Shown piece after piece: positions 11,888-23,224 of a DNA stretch of 64,000 nucleotides. The position numbers and the translations under genes were made by a program. The DNA is from Hepsetus odoe (Eukaryota; Chordata; Actinopteri; Characiformes; Hepsetidae): the NCBI GenBank assembly GCA_017165825.1, contig CM029367.1, positions 5,048,724 through 5,112,723 on the forward strand. The letters run 5' to 3'. Position 1 is the first letter of the stretch. Every line of letters starts with the position of its first letter. Below the pieces are notes generated by a model. That model saw nothing but the letters and a program-made list of their open reading frames with translations, ran no database searches and had not been told where the DNA came from.

Positions 11888-12403
11888 ATCTAAGGGGAAG
11901 TTGGGCAGCACGATGGTGCAGTGGGTAGCGCTGTTGCCTCACTGCGAGAGGTTCCTAGGTTTGATCCTCAGACGGGACAGTCCAAGTCTTTTGGAGTGTG
12001 GAGTTTGTTCCCCCTGTATCAGTGTGTGTTTCCTCCAGGAGCTCCGGTTTCCTCACACCATCCAAAGACCTGCACTTCAGGTGGACTGTCAGTCATTTTC
12101 TGCCGCTTGTCCCAAGCGGGGTCGCAAGAGAGTGCTGGAGTCCATCCCAGCTCACACAGGGCGAAGGACGGGGGACACACCCTGGACAGGTCGCCAGCCC
12201 ATCGCTGGGAGTTCAGATGGACTGTAGATGCTAAATTGTCCCATGTGTGTGTGTCTGCCCTGCGATGGACAGGCGACCTGTACAGGGTGTGCCGCTGTAA
12301 AAGCTGTGACAGACTTCGGCAACCCCTATTGCCCTAATTAGGACAAGCAGCTAAGAAAATAAGTCAGTGAATGAGTGAGTGAGAGAGTATCTAAGCACAA
12401 GTT
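11888..12403 (+). repeat. DANA-like tRNA SINE split by a second insertion
   Basis: The outer SINE (11903-12388) starts GGGCAGCACGATGGTGCAGT with box A, then a box B-like GGTTTGATCC near 11958, and ends with a GTGAATGAGTGAGTGAG tail. Its flanks 11888-11902 and 12389-12403 match at 12 of 15 positions, a decayed target-site duplication. Its body is interrupted at 12090-12211 by an antisense tail module. Confidence 0.88.
12090..12211 (-). repeat. Stand-alone 3' tail module nested in a SINE
   Basis: This 122-bp antisense copy of the tail module (CAGTCATTTTCTGCCGCTTG to the CCCATCGC end) is flanked by TTCAGGTGGACTGT (12076-12089) and TTCAGATGGACTGT (12212-12225). They match at 13 of 14 positions, the mark of target-primed retroposition. 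The outer SINE sequence resumes on the far side. Confidence 0.9.
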
Positions 12404-12851
12404 AATTGTGAGTTTTAGAGTCCCTTAAGTTCTAGGAAGAACTCAAAACACTAGTTCATTCATTTTTAATGACAAATTTATAAACAAATCATTTTCTTTT
12501 AGGAAAAATCTAATAATCTGAGTAGTAATATGGTTAGTACAAAAAAAAAAAAATCAGGAAATTTCTCTGTGATGTAAAGTTATAATAAATCAGGAAAGCA
12601 AATCAGAAACTGGGGTAGATGTGGGGCAGCGGGTAGTTCCTGGATCTGGATTGCAAAAGAATTCAAATATTCTTACTATGGCTTTACTTGTTCTTGACCA
12701 ACTTCCTTCCTCTGAAAATAAGACTTTTTTTCTGTTAAATTTGGTGTGTTTGTTTCTACTGACCTTGTCCTTCACTTAGAATTAGAATTTCGTTTTCTCT
12801 ATCTGCTAAATAGATTGAAAGTTTTAATTATTTTATCTTAGCTGGGCTGGC
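12404..12851. other. Unique AT-rich sequence
   Basis: An A13 homopolymer lies at 12541-12553. No gene or repeat is recognised. Confidence 0.5.
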
Positions 12852-12982
12852 TTATCTTTTATCCATCCATCAATCCATTTTCTGCCGCTTGTCCCAAACG
12901 GGGTCGCGGGGGAGTGCACACAGGGCGAGGACGGGGGACGCACCCTGGACAGGTCGTCAACCCATCGCAGTTATCTTTTATC
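12852..12982 (-). repeat. Stand-alone 3' tail module with 12-bp TSD
   Basis: The antisense module at 12864-12970 (107 bp, from CATCCATCAATCC to CCCATCGCAG) is flanked by perfect TTATCTTTTATC duplications at 12852-12863 and 12971-12982. An internal segment around the TGGAGTCCATCCCAGCT part is deleted. Confidence 0.93.
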
Positions 12983-13342
12983 AGGACATTAAATAACTAC
13001 ACAATAGTATAATACTAATATAGTGGGGTTTGAGTGTCACACTTTGGCATTTCAGTGTAATTATTATTATTTTTAATTATTATCTAGTTGTTTGGAACTT
13101 GTATCTCACATTAAAGAATTTAAAGGATTGGTTTTAAAAAACTGTCACGTGTCATAAATGTCAGGAATCTTTATATTGATGATTGCTACAAAATCTTGGT
13201 CTCTCAGGCTTCATGTGTCTGGGTTGTGCTCCTGATCCTCCACTTTTGGATCAATACTGTTACAATATGAAGAACCAGCCCTTACACCATTGTATGAAAA
13301 CGTGTAAACCCATTGTGTCTTAAAGTGCAGTTTTATGCCAAA

Positions 13343-13815
13343 CTTCAACATCCTCCTCCTGACATAATCCTCGTCTCTCCTCTGGACATGTCCAAACCAA
13401 CACAACATTGCTTCTCTAACTTTGTCTCCAAAACATCTAACCTGAACTTCCCTCTCATATACTCATTTCTAATCCTATTCATCTTCATCACGCCCGGTGA
13501 AAATCTCAGCATCTTTAATTCTGACACCTCCAGCTCTGCCTCCTGTCTTTTCATCAGTACCACCATCTCCAACCCATGTAGCATAGCTGGTCTCACTACC
13601 TTCCTGTAAACCTTACACTCTTGCTGGTAGCCATCTCTCACAGATCACTCCAGCCACTACTCTCCTCCCATTCCAACCTGCCTGCATTCCCTTCTTCACC
13701 TCTCTTCCACGGTTGCCGTTACTCTGAACTGTTGATCTAGTATTTAAACCTCTCCACCTTCACCACCTCTACTCCCTGCTAACCACTCTGCTGTCCTCAG
13801 TTTCATTTACACTCA
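13343..13815 (-). mobile_element. 5'-truncated RTE-type LINE 3' part
   Basis: The minus-strand translation matches the RTE RT C-terminal region: VYRKVVRPAMLHGLEMVVLM, KRQEAELEVSELKMLRFSPG, RIRNEYMRG and then WFGHVQRRDEDY in a shifted frame. Upstream-in-ORF pieces (FKYW-, NGN-type blocks) are eroded toward 13815. It is broken by frameshifts. Confidence 0.88.
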
Positions 13816-13838
13816 TTTATTATATATATATATATATA

Positions 13839-14386
13839 CAGTACTGTGCAAAGGTTTAGGCAGGTGTGGAAAAAATGCTGTCAACAAAGAATGCTTTCAG
13901 AAATATAAATAATGATTGTTTATTTTTACCAATTTACAAAATGCAAAGTGAGCGAACAAAAGAAAAATCTAAATCAAATCAATATTTGGTGTTTCTACCT
14001 TTTGCCTTCAAACCAGCATCAGTTCTTCTGGCCCCCACAGAGCCCTGATCTCAGCATCATCCAGTGTGTCTGGATCACATGAAGAGACAGAAGGATGTGA
14101 GGAAGCCTACATCCACAGAAGATCTGTGGTTAGTTCTCCAAGATGTTTGGAACAACCTACCAGCCGAGATCCTTCAAAAACTGTGTGCAATTGTACCTAG
14201 AAGAACTGATGCTGTTTTGAAGGCAAAGGGTGGTCACACCAAATACTGATTTGATTTAGATTCTCTTTTGTTCATTCACTGCATTTTGTTGATTGATGAA
14301 AATAAATGATTAACACTTTCATTTCTGAAAGCATTCTTTGTTTACAGCATTTTTTCACACCTGCCTAAAAGTTTTGCGCACTACTG
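13839..14386 (+). mobile_element. Non-autonomous Tc1-like element with long inverted arms
   Basis: Ends CAGTACTGTGCAAAGG (left) and GCGCACTACTG (right) are inverted repeats flanked by TA on both sides, as in Tc1/mariner insertion. The arms extend to roughly 190 bp. The right arm contains the end of a transposase frame (EDLWLVLQDVWNNLPAEI, VPRRTDAVLKAKGGHTKY with one substitution, 14064-14249), and the left arm is its inverted image. The middle of the transposase is missing, so it needs an enzyme in trans. Confidence 0.9.
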
Positions 14387-14840
14387 TACCTTATTTGCAT
14401 TATCCCCATTTAACAGCCAAAGAAGAAGAATGATTGCCAGGTTGCCTCTGTGTGTGTGTGTACACCTAAAACATAAATGTAATAAGTAAAAAGAAGCGTT
14501 TTTTCCACATGAATGGTCTCCCATGTCTTGAACTGAAACACTAGATTTATTTAGTAATTAGTAATTATAACCAAAAGTGCAAAAAGTGATTTGCTTTCAT
14601 CCCTGCAGAGCGGAGATAAAAAATGTGTTCATTATCATATGTGTAGAAGATATTATGAAGTTTAAATAGGTCTTAAATGGTTCCTAGATACAATATAAAA
14701 ATGTCTGAAAGTTCTCAGACTGTGCTCTGCTCTACACAACATTAAAGAGAATCTTAGTTCTTTCAGAGAAACATTTTCTTTGATGTTTTATTTTATAGTC
14801 TTATAAAGGTGCATGCAAACCCAAAATTCAGAAGTTCAGC
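14387..14840. other. Unique AT-rich sequence
   Basis: A short (TG)n occurs near 14451-14461. No gene or repeat is otherwise recognised. Confidence 0.5.
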
Positions 14841-15101
14841 ATGTGAAAGTGACAACCCTTGTCATTGCAAGGTCACAGCACAGCAGACAGTGAACCACAA
14901 CGAAATTGGACCTCTGCATTTAACCCATGCACACTCAAACACCGTGTAGCAGTGGGCAGCTATTGAAAGTGCCCGGGGAGCAGTGACGGGGACGGCACCT
15001 TGCTCAAGGGTACCTCAGGGCAACCTATCAGGAAAGGGTTCGAAACTCTGATCCTCCGATCATGCAGCTAACGCCCTAACTACTAGGCCACCGCTGCCCC
15101 G
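14841..15101 (-). repeat. tRNA-type SINE, family A, nearly full length
   Basis: Antisense copy with tail GTGAAAGTGACAACCCTTGT, core CCCGGGGAGCAGTGACGGGG, box B complement GGGTTCGAAACTC and head end CTACTAGGCCACCGCTGCCC. The low divergence of the head suggests a relatively young copy. Confidence 0.93.
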
Positions 15102-16213
15102 GAAGGGTTTCTGCAGATTAAAATACAAACTGTTAAAGTGCCAGTGTTTCGAAACCTTTAGGCCATCAAGTGGAGGCCTAGAGTGAGTCCTGTATTCAAA
15201 AGTTGACTCAACTATATATTTTTACCCAGTTAGTTTGTTCAACTCTGGCTATGAAGTGATACTGGGTCGAGAGTGCTGGAAATAGCTTAATTGTTGGTGT
15301 CAGTGGAGTAGCAGCCATGGCGCAGATGGTTCAGTTGGAAGGGCTCGATGCATCTGGAGCCAGAGGGACAGATGGAGTAATGGAGGGATGCGGAACAGCC
15401 AGCGCAAGCTCTGCTTGAGAGAGGAACTTTGGAACTACATCAAGACATCTCCCTACCCCACACACACACACACACAAATACTTTTCCATGTAGCACAAAA
15501 TTCAAGCTCAGTCTTTCTGATCTTACATCTTACATTTGGATATACTGATAACTCCTTCAGGTAACTCTGATTCAACAACATCACAAGCTGCACCAGATTT
15601 GGATTCTTTGGTTCTTGGTCATTTTAGCAATTTCAGACATTAGCAGTTTTTCTTCAAAAGCGTCTACACATTTGCCCTCCGACTGACAAGTAAAAATGCA
15701 ATTTCTTCATTCTCCACACTGCTCCATCTTACACTGCCAGGCATCTGTTGCTGAAGAACATTTCGTGGACAGAGAACAAGTATTTTGCCAGGCTATGCCA
15801 AGATAAGCAGCCATGATTAATTGGTCTCAAATGCTGGTCATGCCACTGCCAGCCATGAGGAACAGTCTGTTCAGGAAAGGAGGAAGAAAATTATGGACCA
15901 TTAAAATAAAAAAAAACGGCCAATTATCGATTTCCGCTCGTCTGAACACGGCATCACATTGTCATCACTGATACCGTATTTACATCATTTTCATTACATT
16001 TTTATTGGTATTTCTATGATTTTTAATATTTGTGGTATGTTTATTAGACTGATATGCTGATATATTAGTGTATGCTGTTGCCATGGATACCCCTTAGTTT
16101 TTCCTATAGTTTCATTAACATTTTAGGCCTTTACGAAAGATCTAAAAAAACAAAAAAGTTCAGATATTGAGATGCTCGTGTATTATTCTTGCTTATAGTG
16201 TCAGTGTTGGCAG
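15102..16213. other. Unique sequence with a short (AC)n
   Basis: An (AC)n tract lies at 15459-15477. No gene or transposon is recognised. Confidence 0.5.
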
Positions 16214-16436
16214 TGGGGCAGCGATGGCCTAGTGGTTCGGGAGCTGGCCACAGGATCGGAAGGTTGTGGGTTCAAACCCCTAACCAGAAGGTTGCCCTGA
16301 GGTACCCTTGAGCAAGGTACTGTCCCCGTCACTGCTCCCTGGGTGCTTTCATAGCTAGTTTGGATGGGTTAAATGCAGGGGTCCAGGTTCACTGTGTGCT
16401 GTGACCTCACAATGACAAGAATAATCACTTTCAATG
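16214..16436 (+). repeat. tRNA-type SINE, family A
   Basis: Sense copy with an intact head: GGGGCAGCGATGGCCTAGTG (box A) and GTGGGTTCAAACCCC (box B near 16266). A short deletion follows GCTTTCATAGCT; the tail ends CACAATGACAAGAATAATCA. Confidence 0.93.
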
Positions 16437-17301
16437 TAGATAAAGCCAAGCTTGACAGAGAGCTTTTGTATCTGATTAACTTGTTTAAGAAAATAAAAGC
16501 CAAAATTTGTCTAGAAATTGATGAAACAGACTGTAAATAAAGGCCAAAGGCCAAAGTCCAAACAGATATGGTCGTCTGTTAGAAATGGAGGTGGTAGCAC
16601 TATGCTAATATTCTACTACAAGCAAATAAAAATATGAAATGTCTTTTATTTTTTAACAAGCTTTAAATAATTTTGGTGTGATATTCTTCATGGACACCAG
16701 CATTTGAATCCTTGTATGGGTCATGACCTCATTGACCCCATTGTCAGAAAACCACCGACTGTGCTATATTCACATGTGGCTTTAGGTTTGAGTGCACAAC
16801 TGGCCAGGTAGCTGATGAAACGGTGTCATTCACTGACATGTTCAGCAGTTCAAACCGCTGATATTTATAGAAAATAAAGTTGCCTAGTGGGTTCACCACT
16901 TTTTTAAAGGACATTTCATGTCAATACATGAGAAGAACATTGATATTCCATACATAACTGCCACGTTGAGACCCCACAACAAAGCCTTTTCCTGAAACTG
17001 TATATTCAAGCCACCAATCGTTTATAGAAATCTTTACATTCATTTAGAATTTAAACTAACTAGCTTTTGAATCAATTCCCACAAATTATGTAGCACTGAA
17101 ATGTCCAGAAGGGGAACATTAATCAGTGCACCTAGAGAGGAGTCAGGATCCCTGTAGCTGATCAATGTCCAATAAAGAACATGCACAGCCAACTGCAGTT
17201 TAAAGCAAAACAAACTAAATGTCGGACTAGAAGCATGTACCCCTTTAAATATGGAAAAGGAAGTTTAAATGCAATAGTGTTTCACATACAGGACCCTCAT
17301 A
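16437..17301. other. Unique AT-rich sequence
   Basis: No gene, RNA or repeat is recognised. Confidence 0.5.
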
Positions 17302-17615
17302 CAGTGGGTGTGACGAGGATGGGCAGGATTAGACATGAGTATAATAGAGGAACGGCTCAGGATGGATGTATTGGAGACCAACTTAGAGAAGCAGCGTTGT
17401 GTTGGTTTGGACATGTCCAGAGGAGAGACGAGGATTATATTTTTGGAGGAGGATGTTGAAGACCAGGAAGACCAAAGAGGTGGGTTATGGACGTGGTGAG
17501 AGAGGGCCTGCAGGCGGTCGGTTTGAAGGAAGAAGATGAAGAGGACATGAAGTAATGGAAACAGATGATCTGCTCTGGCGACTCCTAAACGGGAGCAGCC
17601 GAAAGAAGAAGATAC
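17302..17615 (+). mobile_element. RTE-type LINE 3' end, sense
   Basis: The translation runs through RIRHEYNRGTAQ, LREAALCWFGHVQRRDEDY and, after a frameshift, GRPKRWVMDVVREG and a CSGDS block. It ends GGAGCAGCCGAAAGAAGAAG, the usual extreme 3' end of this family. Only about the last 100 codons are present. Confidence 0.88.
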
Positions 17616-18577
17616 AGAACCCTTTAAAAGTACTGGAGAGCTCATTGTAATATTTGTTATGTTCCATGCATCTTAAAGTGTCTAAATACCAGAAAGTAAA
17701 TCTGACCTTTGACCTCAAATGTCTTCATTGCATAGTGAAATCAGAGAAATAGGCCTTGCTGTTCTAATGCTTTTGCAGGGGGCTCTATAGAGGAATCCTC
17801 TCCAGGACGCTTCTCTTTAATTAAGGACTGGATTGACAGATCAGTCAAGATGATCCTCCAGCTGCGTCTTTTTATTGGGCAAATGCACGTTAATCACTTC
17901 ATTATGAAAATCACAAAGCTATAGTCTGCTGATTGTGAGCTGAGCTTATAATGCCCTTTCTCATGGAGTCCATCATCAAAATCCGAGAAATTTCTTTTCT
18001 GATTCTGTCTGGTTCACCACAGCTCCTTTTATTGGACAATCTTAGAATGTCTACTTCTTAGAATTATCCTGAACTCACAGTATGCACTAGACAAGCAAAA
18101 TGAATGTTAAAAATGAGGAAGTTTATTTTAAATAGTCACTAATTAGTCACTGTCACTTAGTGACAGCCAGTAACGTTGCTAAATAAATAAATAAATTAAT
18201 TAATTAATTAATAGATTTAAAAAAAGGTTGATTGGGTCCCATTACCTTTAAATAAAAAATGTCAACTTTTTTCTTCTAATTTATATGGGTGGGTAACATG
18301 ATGGCGTAGAAAAAGTTAAAATACATAAACATGTCATAAACATGACAAACATACAAAAATGAAATTATAATATAATTACATGTGATTTGATTAAAATAAA
18401 TAAAGATCTATTTATATGCATGCCTTACCATAATGTGATTTCACACTACAGGAGAATTAATACATGCAATAAATGAATGCTAGAAATAAATGAATGCATA
18501 TTAAATTATAGGAAAAGAAAAATGATCTGACCATCAATTCAAATATTAAACATTAAAATTTCATAAAATGATAGCAA
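17616..18577. other. Unique AT-rich sequence
   Basis: A (TAAA)n/(TTAA)n tract lies at 18180-18213 and a direct repeat AAACATGACAAACAT-like near 18327-18350. No gene is seen. Confidence 0.5.
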
Positions 18578-19022
18578 CTATGGACAGGTGGATGGATGCG
18601 TGGTTATATGGATGGGTGCATGGATGGATGGATAGGCGGATAATAGATTGATGCGTGTATGGTTGAATGGATGTATTGATAGGTGATGGATGGATGCGTG
18701 GGTGGGTGGATGGATGGATGGATGGATGGATGGATGGATGGATAGGTGGATAGGTGGATGATGGATGGATGGATGGATGGATGGATGAATGGATGGATAG
18801 GTGAATGATAGATGGATTAATGGATAGATTAATGGATGGATGGATGGATGGATGATAGATGGATGGAAGGATGGATGGATGGATGGATGGATGGATGGAT
18901 GGATAGATGGATGGATGGATGGATGGATGGATGGATAGATGGATGGATGGCTGGAAGATGAATGGATTAATGGATGGATGGATTGATGGATGGATGGATG
19001 GATGGATGGATGGATGGATGAT
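18578..19022 (+). repeat. Degenerate (TGGA)n array
   Basis: About 445 bp of TGGA-type tetranucleotide, with interruptions (GATAGA, TTAA, GTGG) that break it into blocks; the cleanest stretches are near 18705-18740, 18868-18902 and 18983-19020. The minus strand reads as His-Pro-Ser-Ile repeats for 158 codons, which is a repeat artefact. It may have expanded from the (GGAT)n tail of a SINE/LINE module. Confidence 0.97.
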
Positions 19023-19089
19023 TATCATCAGTAGCATTAACGTATGCCTGTATGGATCTGTGCTGTAGATAAACAGTGACCTCCGTTGA

Positions 19090-19300
19090 CTCTATCTGAT
19101 TTCAGTCTGTGATCAGCGGTGAGCGACGGGGTAAAGTGGTTAAACTGAGCCATATGGTCTTTCTCCACTTCCACCCACTGTCTCAGCCGAATCAATTAAG
19201 CGTTAACTTGTACTTAGCATTAATTGATTGGCTCTGAGATGAGCTGAGAGCTCTTCAATTACGTGTTTAATATCCTGCTATGATATTAAGCAACAGCTCT
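19090..19300. promoter_or_regulatory. Possible conserved block with homeodomain-like sites
   Basis: Unique sequence with AATTAA/TAATTGATTGG and TTCAATTA motifs clustered near 19190-19262 and retained CpGs. It follows the (TGGA)n array. Enhancer function is only an inference. Confidence 0.22.
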
Positions 19301-19764
19301 TGGAGTGATGTTTTTTTTTATTTTAAAAACATCATCATGCGTTTGCTCTGCCTCTTCAAATACAATGTTTTTTCTTCCCCAAATGACATAATTCTACTAG
19401 ATGTTAATGAGCACATCTGGAGATGGGCTGAGGGTTTGGGGTTTATTTGGGATCGTTATATTAGAGAGCAGTGCTCCGTTGAATAACAAGAGATCTGACG
19501 CTGTAATACACTCCCAGCATGCTGTACGTTTGATCCAGAGTCTCTGCTAACAGCTATAGTTCTTACTTTGCACATACGCTAGTGTACCATCAATCTTTCT
19601 AGCTTAGGAATCCATATAATCTTGGTTATTACACCAATAAATCTTTCTTCGCCTCAGTTCACTTTTCTTCTAATTGGAAACCTGACCCAAGAATAACCTG
19701 ACCCTCAGAAGAGCAGTCCGTTTTTCCCCGGTCTTCAGCAGAACACAGATGGGCGTGAACTTGT

Positions 19765-19950
19765 AACAGGGGCCTAGTGTCTAGGGAGTTGCCCCGAAGA
19801 TTTCCACACCAGTAGTTTGGCCTGAGGTATCCTTGAGCAAGGTACCGTCCCCGTCACTGCTCCCTGGGCGCTTTCATTAGCTGCTCCCTGCTGCACGTGT
19901 GTGTATGGGTGAAACACAGAGGTTGAATTTCGTTGTGTTGTGTTGTGCTG
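19765..19950 (+). repeat. tRNA-type SINE, family A (left of an inverted pair)
   Basis: Sense copy: GGGGCCTAGTGTCTAGGGAG head, box B lost by substitution, body CTTGAGCAAGGTACCGTCCC and tail GTTGTGTTGTGTTGTGCTG. It is followed within 20 bp by an antisense relative. Confidence 0.88.
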
Positions 19951-19967
19951 TTTATCTTTTATTTATT

Positions 19968-20093
19968 TAACACAGCACAGCACACAGTGAGCCACAGCAA
20001 AACTCAACCCAAAACACACTGTGCGGCAGAGGGCAGCATGTCCAGCTTGTCCAGATCTCGGGGCGAACTCCCTAAACACTGGGCCGCTGCTGC
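19968..20093 (-). repeat. tRNA-type SINE, family A, internally deleted (right of an inverted pair)
   Basis: Antisense: tail CAGCACAGCACACAGTGAGC at the left and head end CTCCCTAAACACTGGGCCGC at the right. Most of the middle, including the GGTACC core, is missing. The two copies face tail to tail and could pair in a transcript. Confidence 0.8.
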
Positions 20094-21299
20094 TTGTTGT
20101 GATAAATACTAATATACAGAAAATGAGTAACAAATAAAAGGGATTTTCTGGACAAATAAACACTTAGTGCCCAAAATAAATAGCTTTGAAATCTGTTTCT
20201 CAGGTGCTTAAAAGTTGTGCCCAGTACTGTTGCTCAGGGCTGTGCATGAAATGTACAGGAAAAGACAAAAACATTCTCCACAAACCTTTTAACGAAATTA
20301 AATCATTTTCATTCTGTAATTCTGTACCATTTCTTTTGCTTTTTTTGTGATGAAAATCCAAAAGTCCCATTAATGTTTTTTTTTTTTTATCTTAGGTTAA
20401 AGTGTATTATTCATTTTCATTTTTAGTAATTATAAAATCACATTTGTCCCCCTCAGTGTAGTTGCTTAGCTAAAGTTGCAAAGCCGCAAACTAAAGCATG
20501 CTCATTGCATAACAAAAGCATTTTGAAATGCTAGGTGTCCCCAAACTTTTGACAGGCAGGCACAGGGATGGAGGAAAAAACTGAACATTTCTCAGAACCT
20601 CCCTAAAATAAACACATTGCTCGGCTAAAGATATCTTTCTATCTGCACCGTGTTGCTGTAGGCGCACCGCATGACGACAGAAGAATGTGTCAAATAACAC
20701 GTATCTTAGCCTGCAATTACCAGAGCAGAAGTGACCTCATTTAGCATAAGAGAAGATGCCCGCGTTGTCGGCTACGCCGCTCTCTTCCCTGGGAAACAAT
20801 TTGCAGTGACGTTGCCAACAGCCAGTGATTAAGTAGACCATCAAGCACAGCATGCATTAGTGCTGCCCTGCACGCCCCTGCGTTTCTCTCCAACGCTGCG
20901 TTCCCCACTGCGAGACGGGGATACTGGGACACCAGGGCAGTGTGGCGCTACCACATGTCTGTCTCTGTGACAATGGGACGCCTGGATAATTGGGCCAGTG
21001 TGGACTTGGCTTGTAAGCCGGACTTGTCTTGCAGCCCTTCCTATATGTAGCCACATTCATTCTTTCCATGCTCTAATCACATGTGCTGTTCAGTAGGTGT
21101 GGGATTGTTAATAGGGACCGCTGTTGCATCTTCTGCAAGCTCCTTTTAGGAAATAAAATGACCCAAGAACCAGAAACTAGGCAAATTTTACACAGCTCTG
21201 TAAGCACACCCCAATTCAGCATCTTATAAAACCTATGAATTCTCCTAACTATGCCAACAGGATTAATCAAACAACTGTTTAATAAAAGTGTCTCCTTTT
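20094..21299. other. Unique non-coding sequence
   Basis: No repeat is recognised. The 20720-21060 part is GC-richer and CpG-containing with no clear frame, and could hold a conserved block. Confidence 0.4.
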
Positions 21300-21428
21300 A
21301 GGTGCAGAAGAGGGCAGCCATATCCAGCTTCTGGGGAGCAGTGATGGGGACGCTAACTTGCTTAAGGGTACCTCAGGGCAACCTACTGGTCTGGGATTTG
21401 AACCCCCAACCTTCTGATCCTGGGGCCC
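21300..21428 (-). repeat. tRNA-type SINE, family A, truncated
   Basis: Antisense core and box B region (GGGATTTGAACCCCCAACC) without the far head or the far tail. Confidence 0.85.
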
Positions 21429-22117
21429 TGAAATGTACTACGAGATGCATTTGAAGGACATTCAGCAGTTAATGCAACAGAAACTCAGATCGTATTAATA
21501 TCATTAAAGTTAAACCATTTTACCTTCATCTCCAATAAAAACAATCTACTGGAAATAATGCACGTTAACTTCACTGCTTCACTTTTATCCATGCCTCATG
21601 ACATCACACTCAATACCGGCCTTTTCTCAGTGGTTGAGCCTCCCCTGTGGTTGAAGTTCTGCTGTTTCAGCTTGTTAAATCTTTAATGTCATCCAGTTAT
21701 GCCTGTGGTGCAAGTGGAATATTCAGAGGAATCATCTTTTCAGTGTGGTTTGGTCCATCTAGGCTGAAATTGGCCTTGATGAGCAGACATGCAATGATAC
21801 AGGAGTCTGTTTTGAAAACGAAGAATAGATCATATAGATATTTGTGTTAAAATCCAGGGAGTAAAAGTCAAAATCATCCTCAGAAAAACTTTACTTGAAA
21901 ACAGCCATAAATATCTGCGCTTCCCTTCTCAGCGTGTAGTTTTACACTGTAGTGTTGCTTCTCAGTCGGGTGTGAATTACCTTTTTAATAAATATATCCT
22001 TAAATTATAAATTCCATAAAAATGGAAATAGAGTAAGTGTGGATTAGTTTTAAACATATTATAGACACTCTTTCCAGGTACTGTTTGGGCATGATGGCAG
22101 AGCCAGACGTCCAAACT
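21429..22117. other. Unique AT-rich sequence
   Basis: No gene or repeat is recognised. Confidence 0.5.
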
Positions 22118-22335
22118 TCATGTTAATGTTTACATTTGTGGCATTTTTCAGACGCTCTTATGCAGAGCAACTTCCATTCCTGATTACAGTGACAGTCACC
22201 CTGGGGCAACTCTGCGTTAAGGGTTTTCTGCTCAGGAACCCAATGAAGGTAACACTGGAGGTTGGATTCGAACCTGCAACCTCTCGGGCTATAGCCGAGC
22301 ATCCTACTATTAGACCACCACCAACCCCAATTTGG
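22118..22335 (-). repeat. tRNA-type SINE, family B
   Basis: Read on the minus strand it begins GGGGTTGGTGGTGGTCTAAT (box A-like), then box B GCAGGTTCGAATCCAACC near 22262-22280. It ends with a conserved AGAGCGTCTG block whose complement, CAGACGCTCTTATGCAGAGC, lies at 22151-22170. This ending is common in teleost SINEs. Moderately diverged. Confidence 0.87.
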
Positions 22336-22439
22336 GGTGTCCCGAACAGTCATGTGACCAGTGGTAATTAGGATATGTGGCGTCTTACACAAACTCTAGA
22401 AGTTGTAATGAAGTAGTAATGTAGTAATAGTGTTAAAGT

Positions 22440-22510
22440 TGGCAGTGGTTGCCTAGTGACTAGAGGTCTGATCTGAAAGTATCATCCCCATGGCTGCTCC
22501 TCAGGTGATG
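22440..22510 (+). repeat. Short family A SINE head fragment
   Basis: GGCAGTGGTTGCCTAGTGAC resembles the head; CATCCCCATGGCTGCTCCTC resembles the core after an internal deletion. Confidence 0.5.
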
Positions 22511-23011
22511 GATGTATGACTGCCCCTTTAATGGATTCAGTTTTGAATGTCCACCTACACAAACTCAAAGGTGACAATGAAGTTCCTCTTTGAAGAGACA
22601 CTAACCTTGCTTCCCTCTAAATATGGTAAAAGGAGATATTTCCTAGAAGATGAGAAGACAATCTAAGAACTAAGTGAAGAAACAGTTTTCAGAACTGTAG
22701 AACAGATGGGACTCCTAACAACTGCTACACCACTACAACTGTTCCCATCAAGACAAACGCCACTTTAAACATAAAAAAAGAAATAATCAAACCCCTCTCT
22801 TGCTTCAGATCTGAAACACAAAACCATAGGGGTTCTGGTTCCTCTATCTGTTATAGCAACCTGAAAGGATGTGTAGCTGTCAAGGAAAAATAAGAAAACA
22901 TTAGCAGAGAAATAAGATGTTGCAAGCAGGTCTAAAAAACAAAAGTTTTTCCCAAAGCAGTTGGTGGACAAGATGCTACGGAATAAATACGTGAACTCAG
23001 TGATAGCTTAC
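22511..23011. other. Unique non-coding sequence
   Basis: No gene or repeat is recognised. Confidence 0.45.
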
Positions 23012-23224
23012 TGGGTCAGCCTAGTGATTAGGGAGTTGTTCCCAGGATCGGAAGGCCATGGGTTCAAATCCCAGACCAGTAGGTTGCCCTGAGGTACACT
23101 TGAGCATGGTACCGTCCCCGTCACTGCTCCCTGGGCACTTTAAATAGCTACCCCCTGCTACACGGAGGGGGGCAGAGGCTGCTCTCCTTGTGCTGTGTTT
23201 CACAATGACAAGTTTTCACTTTCA
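23012..23224 (+). repeat. tRNA-type SINE, family A
   Basis: Sense copy with box A region GCCTAGTGATTAGGGAG, box B GGGTTCAAATCCC near 23060 and tail TTTCACAATGACAAGTTTTC. A short deletion lies just before GGGGGGCAGAGG. Confidence 0.93.

Noticed and set aside
11880..12337. Overlapping 78-138-codon frames
   Set aside because: They lie within the nested SINE; GC-richer repeat DNA has few stops.
16214..16290. tRNA gene-like box A and box B
   Set aside because: This is the head of a SINE; no cloverleaf with a plausible acceptor stem forms, and dozens of copies occur.
18561..19037. 158-codon His-Pro-Ser-Ile open frame on the minus strand
   Set aside because: It is the translation of the (TGGA)n array.
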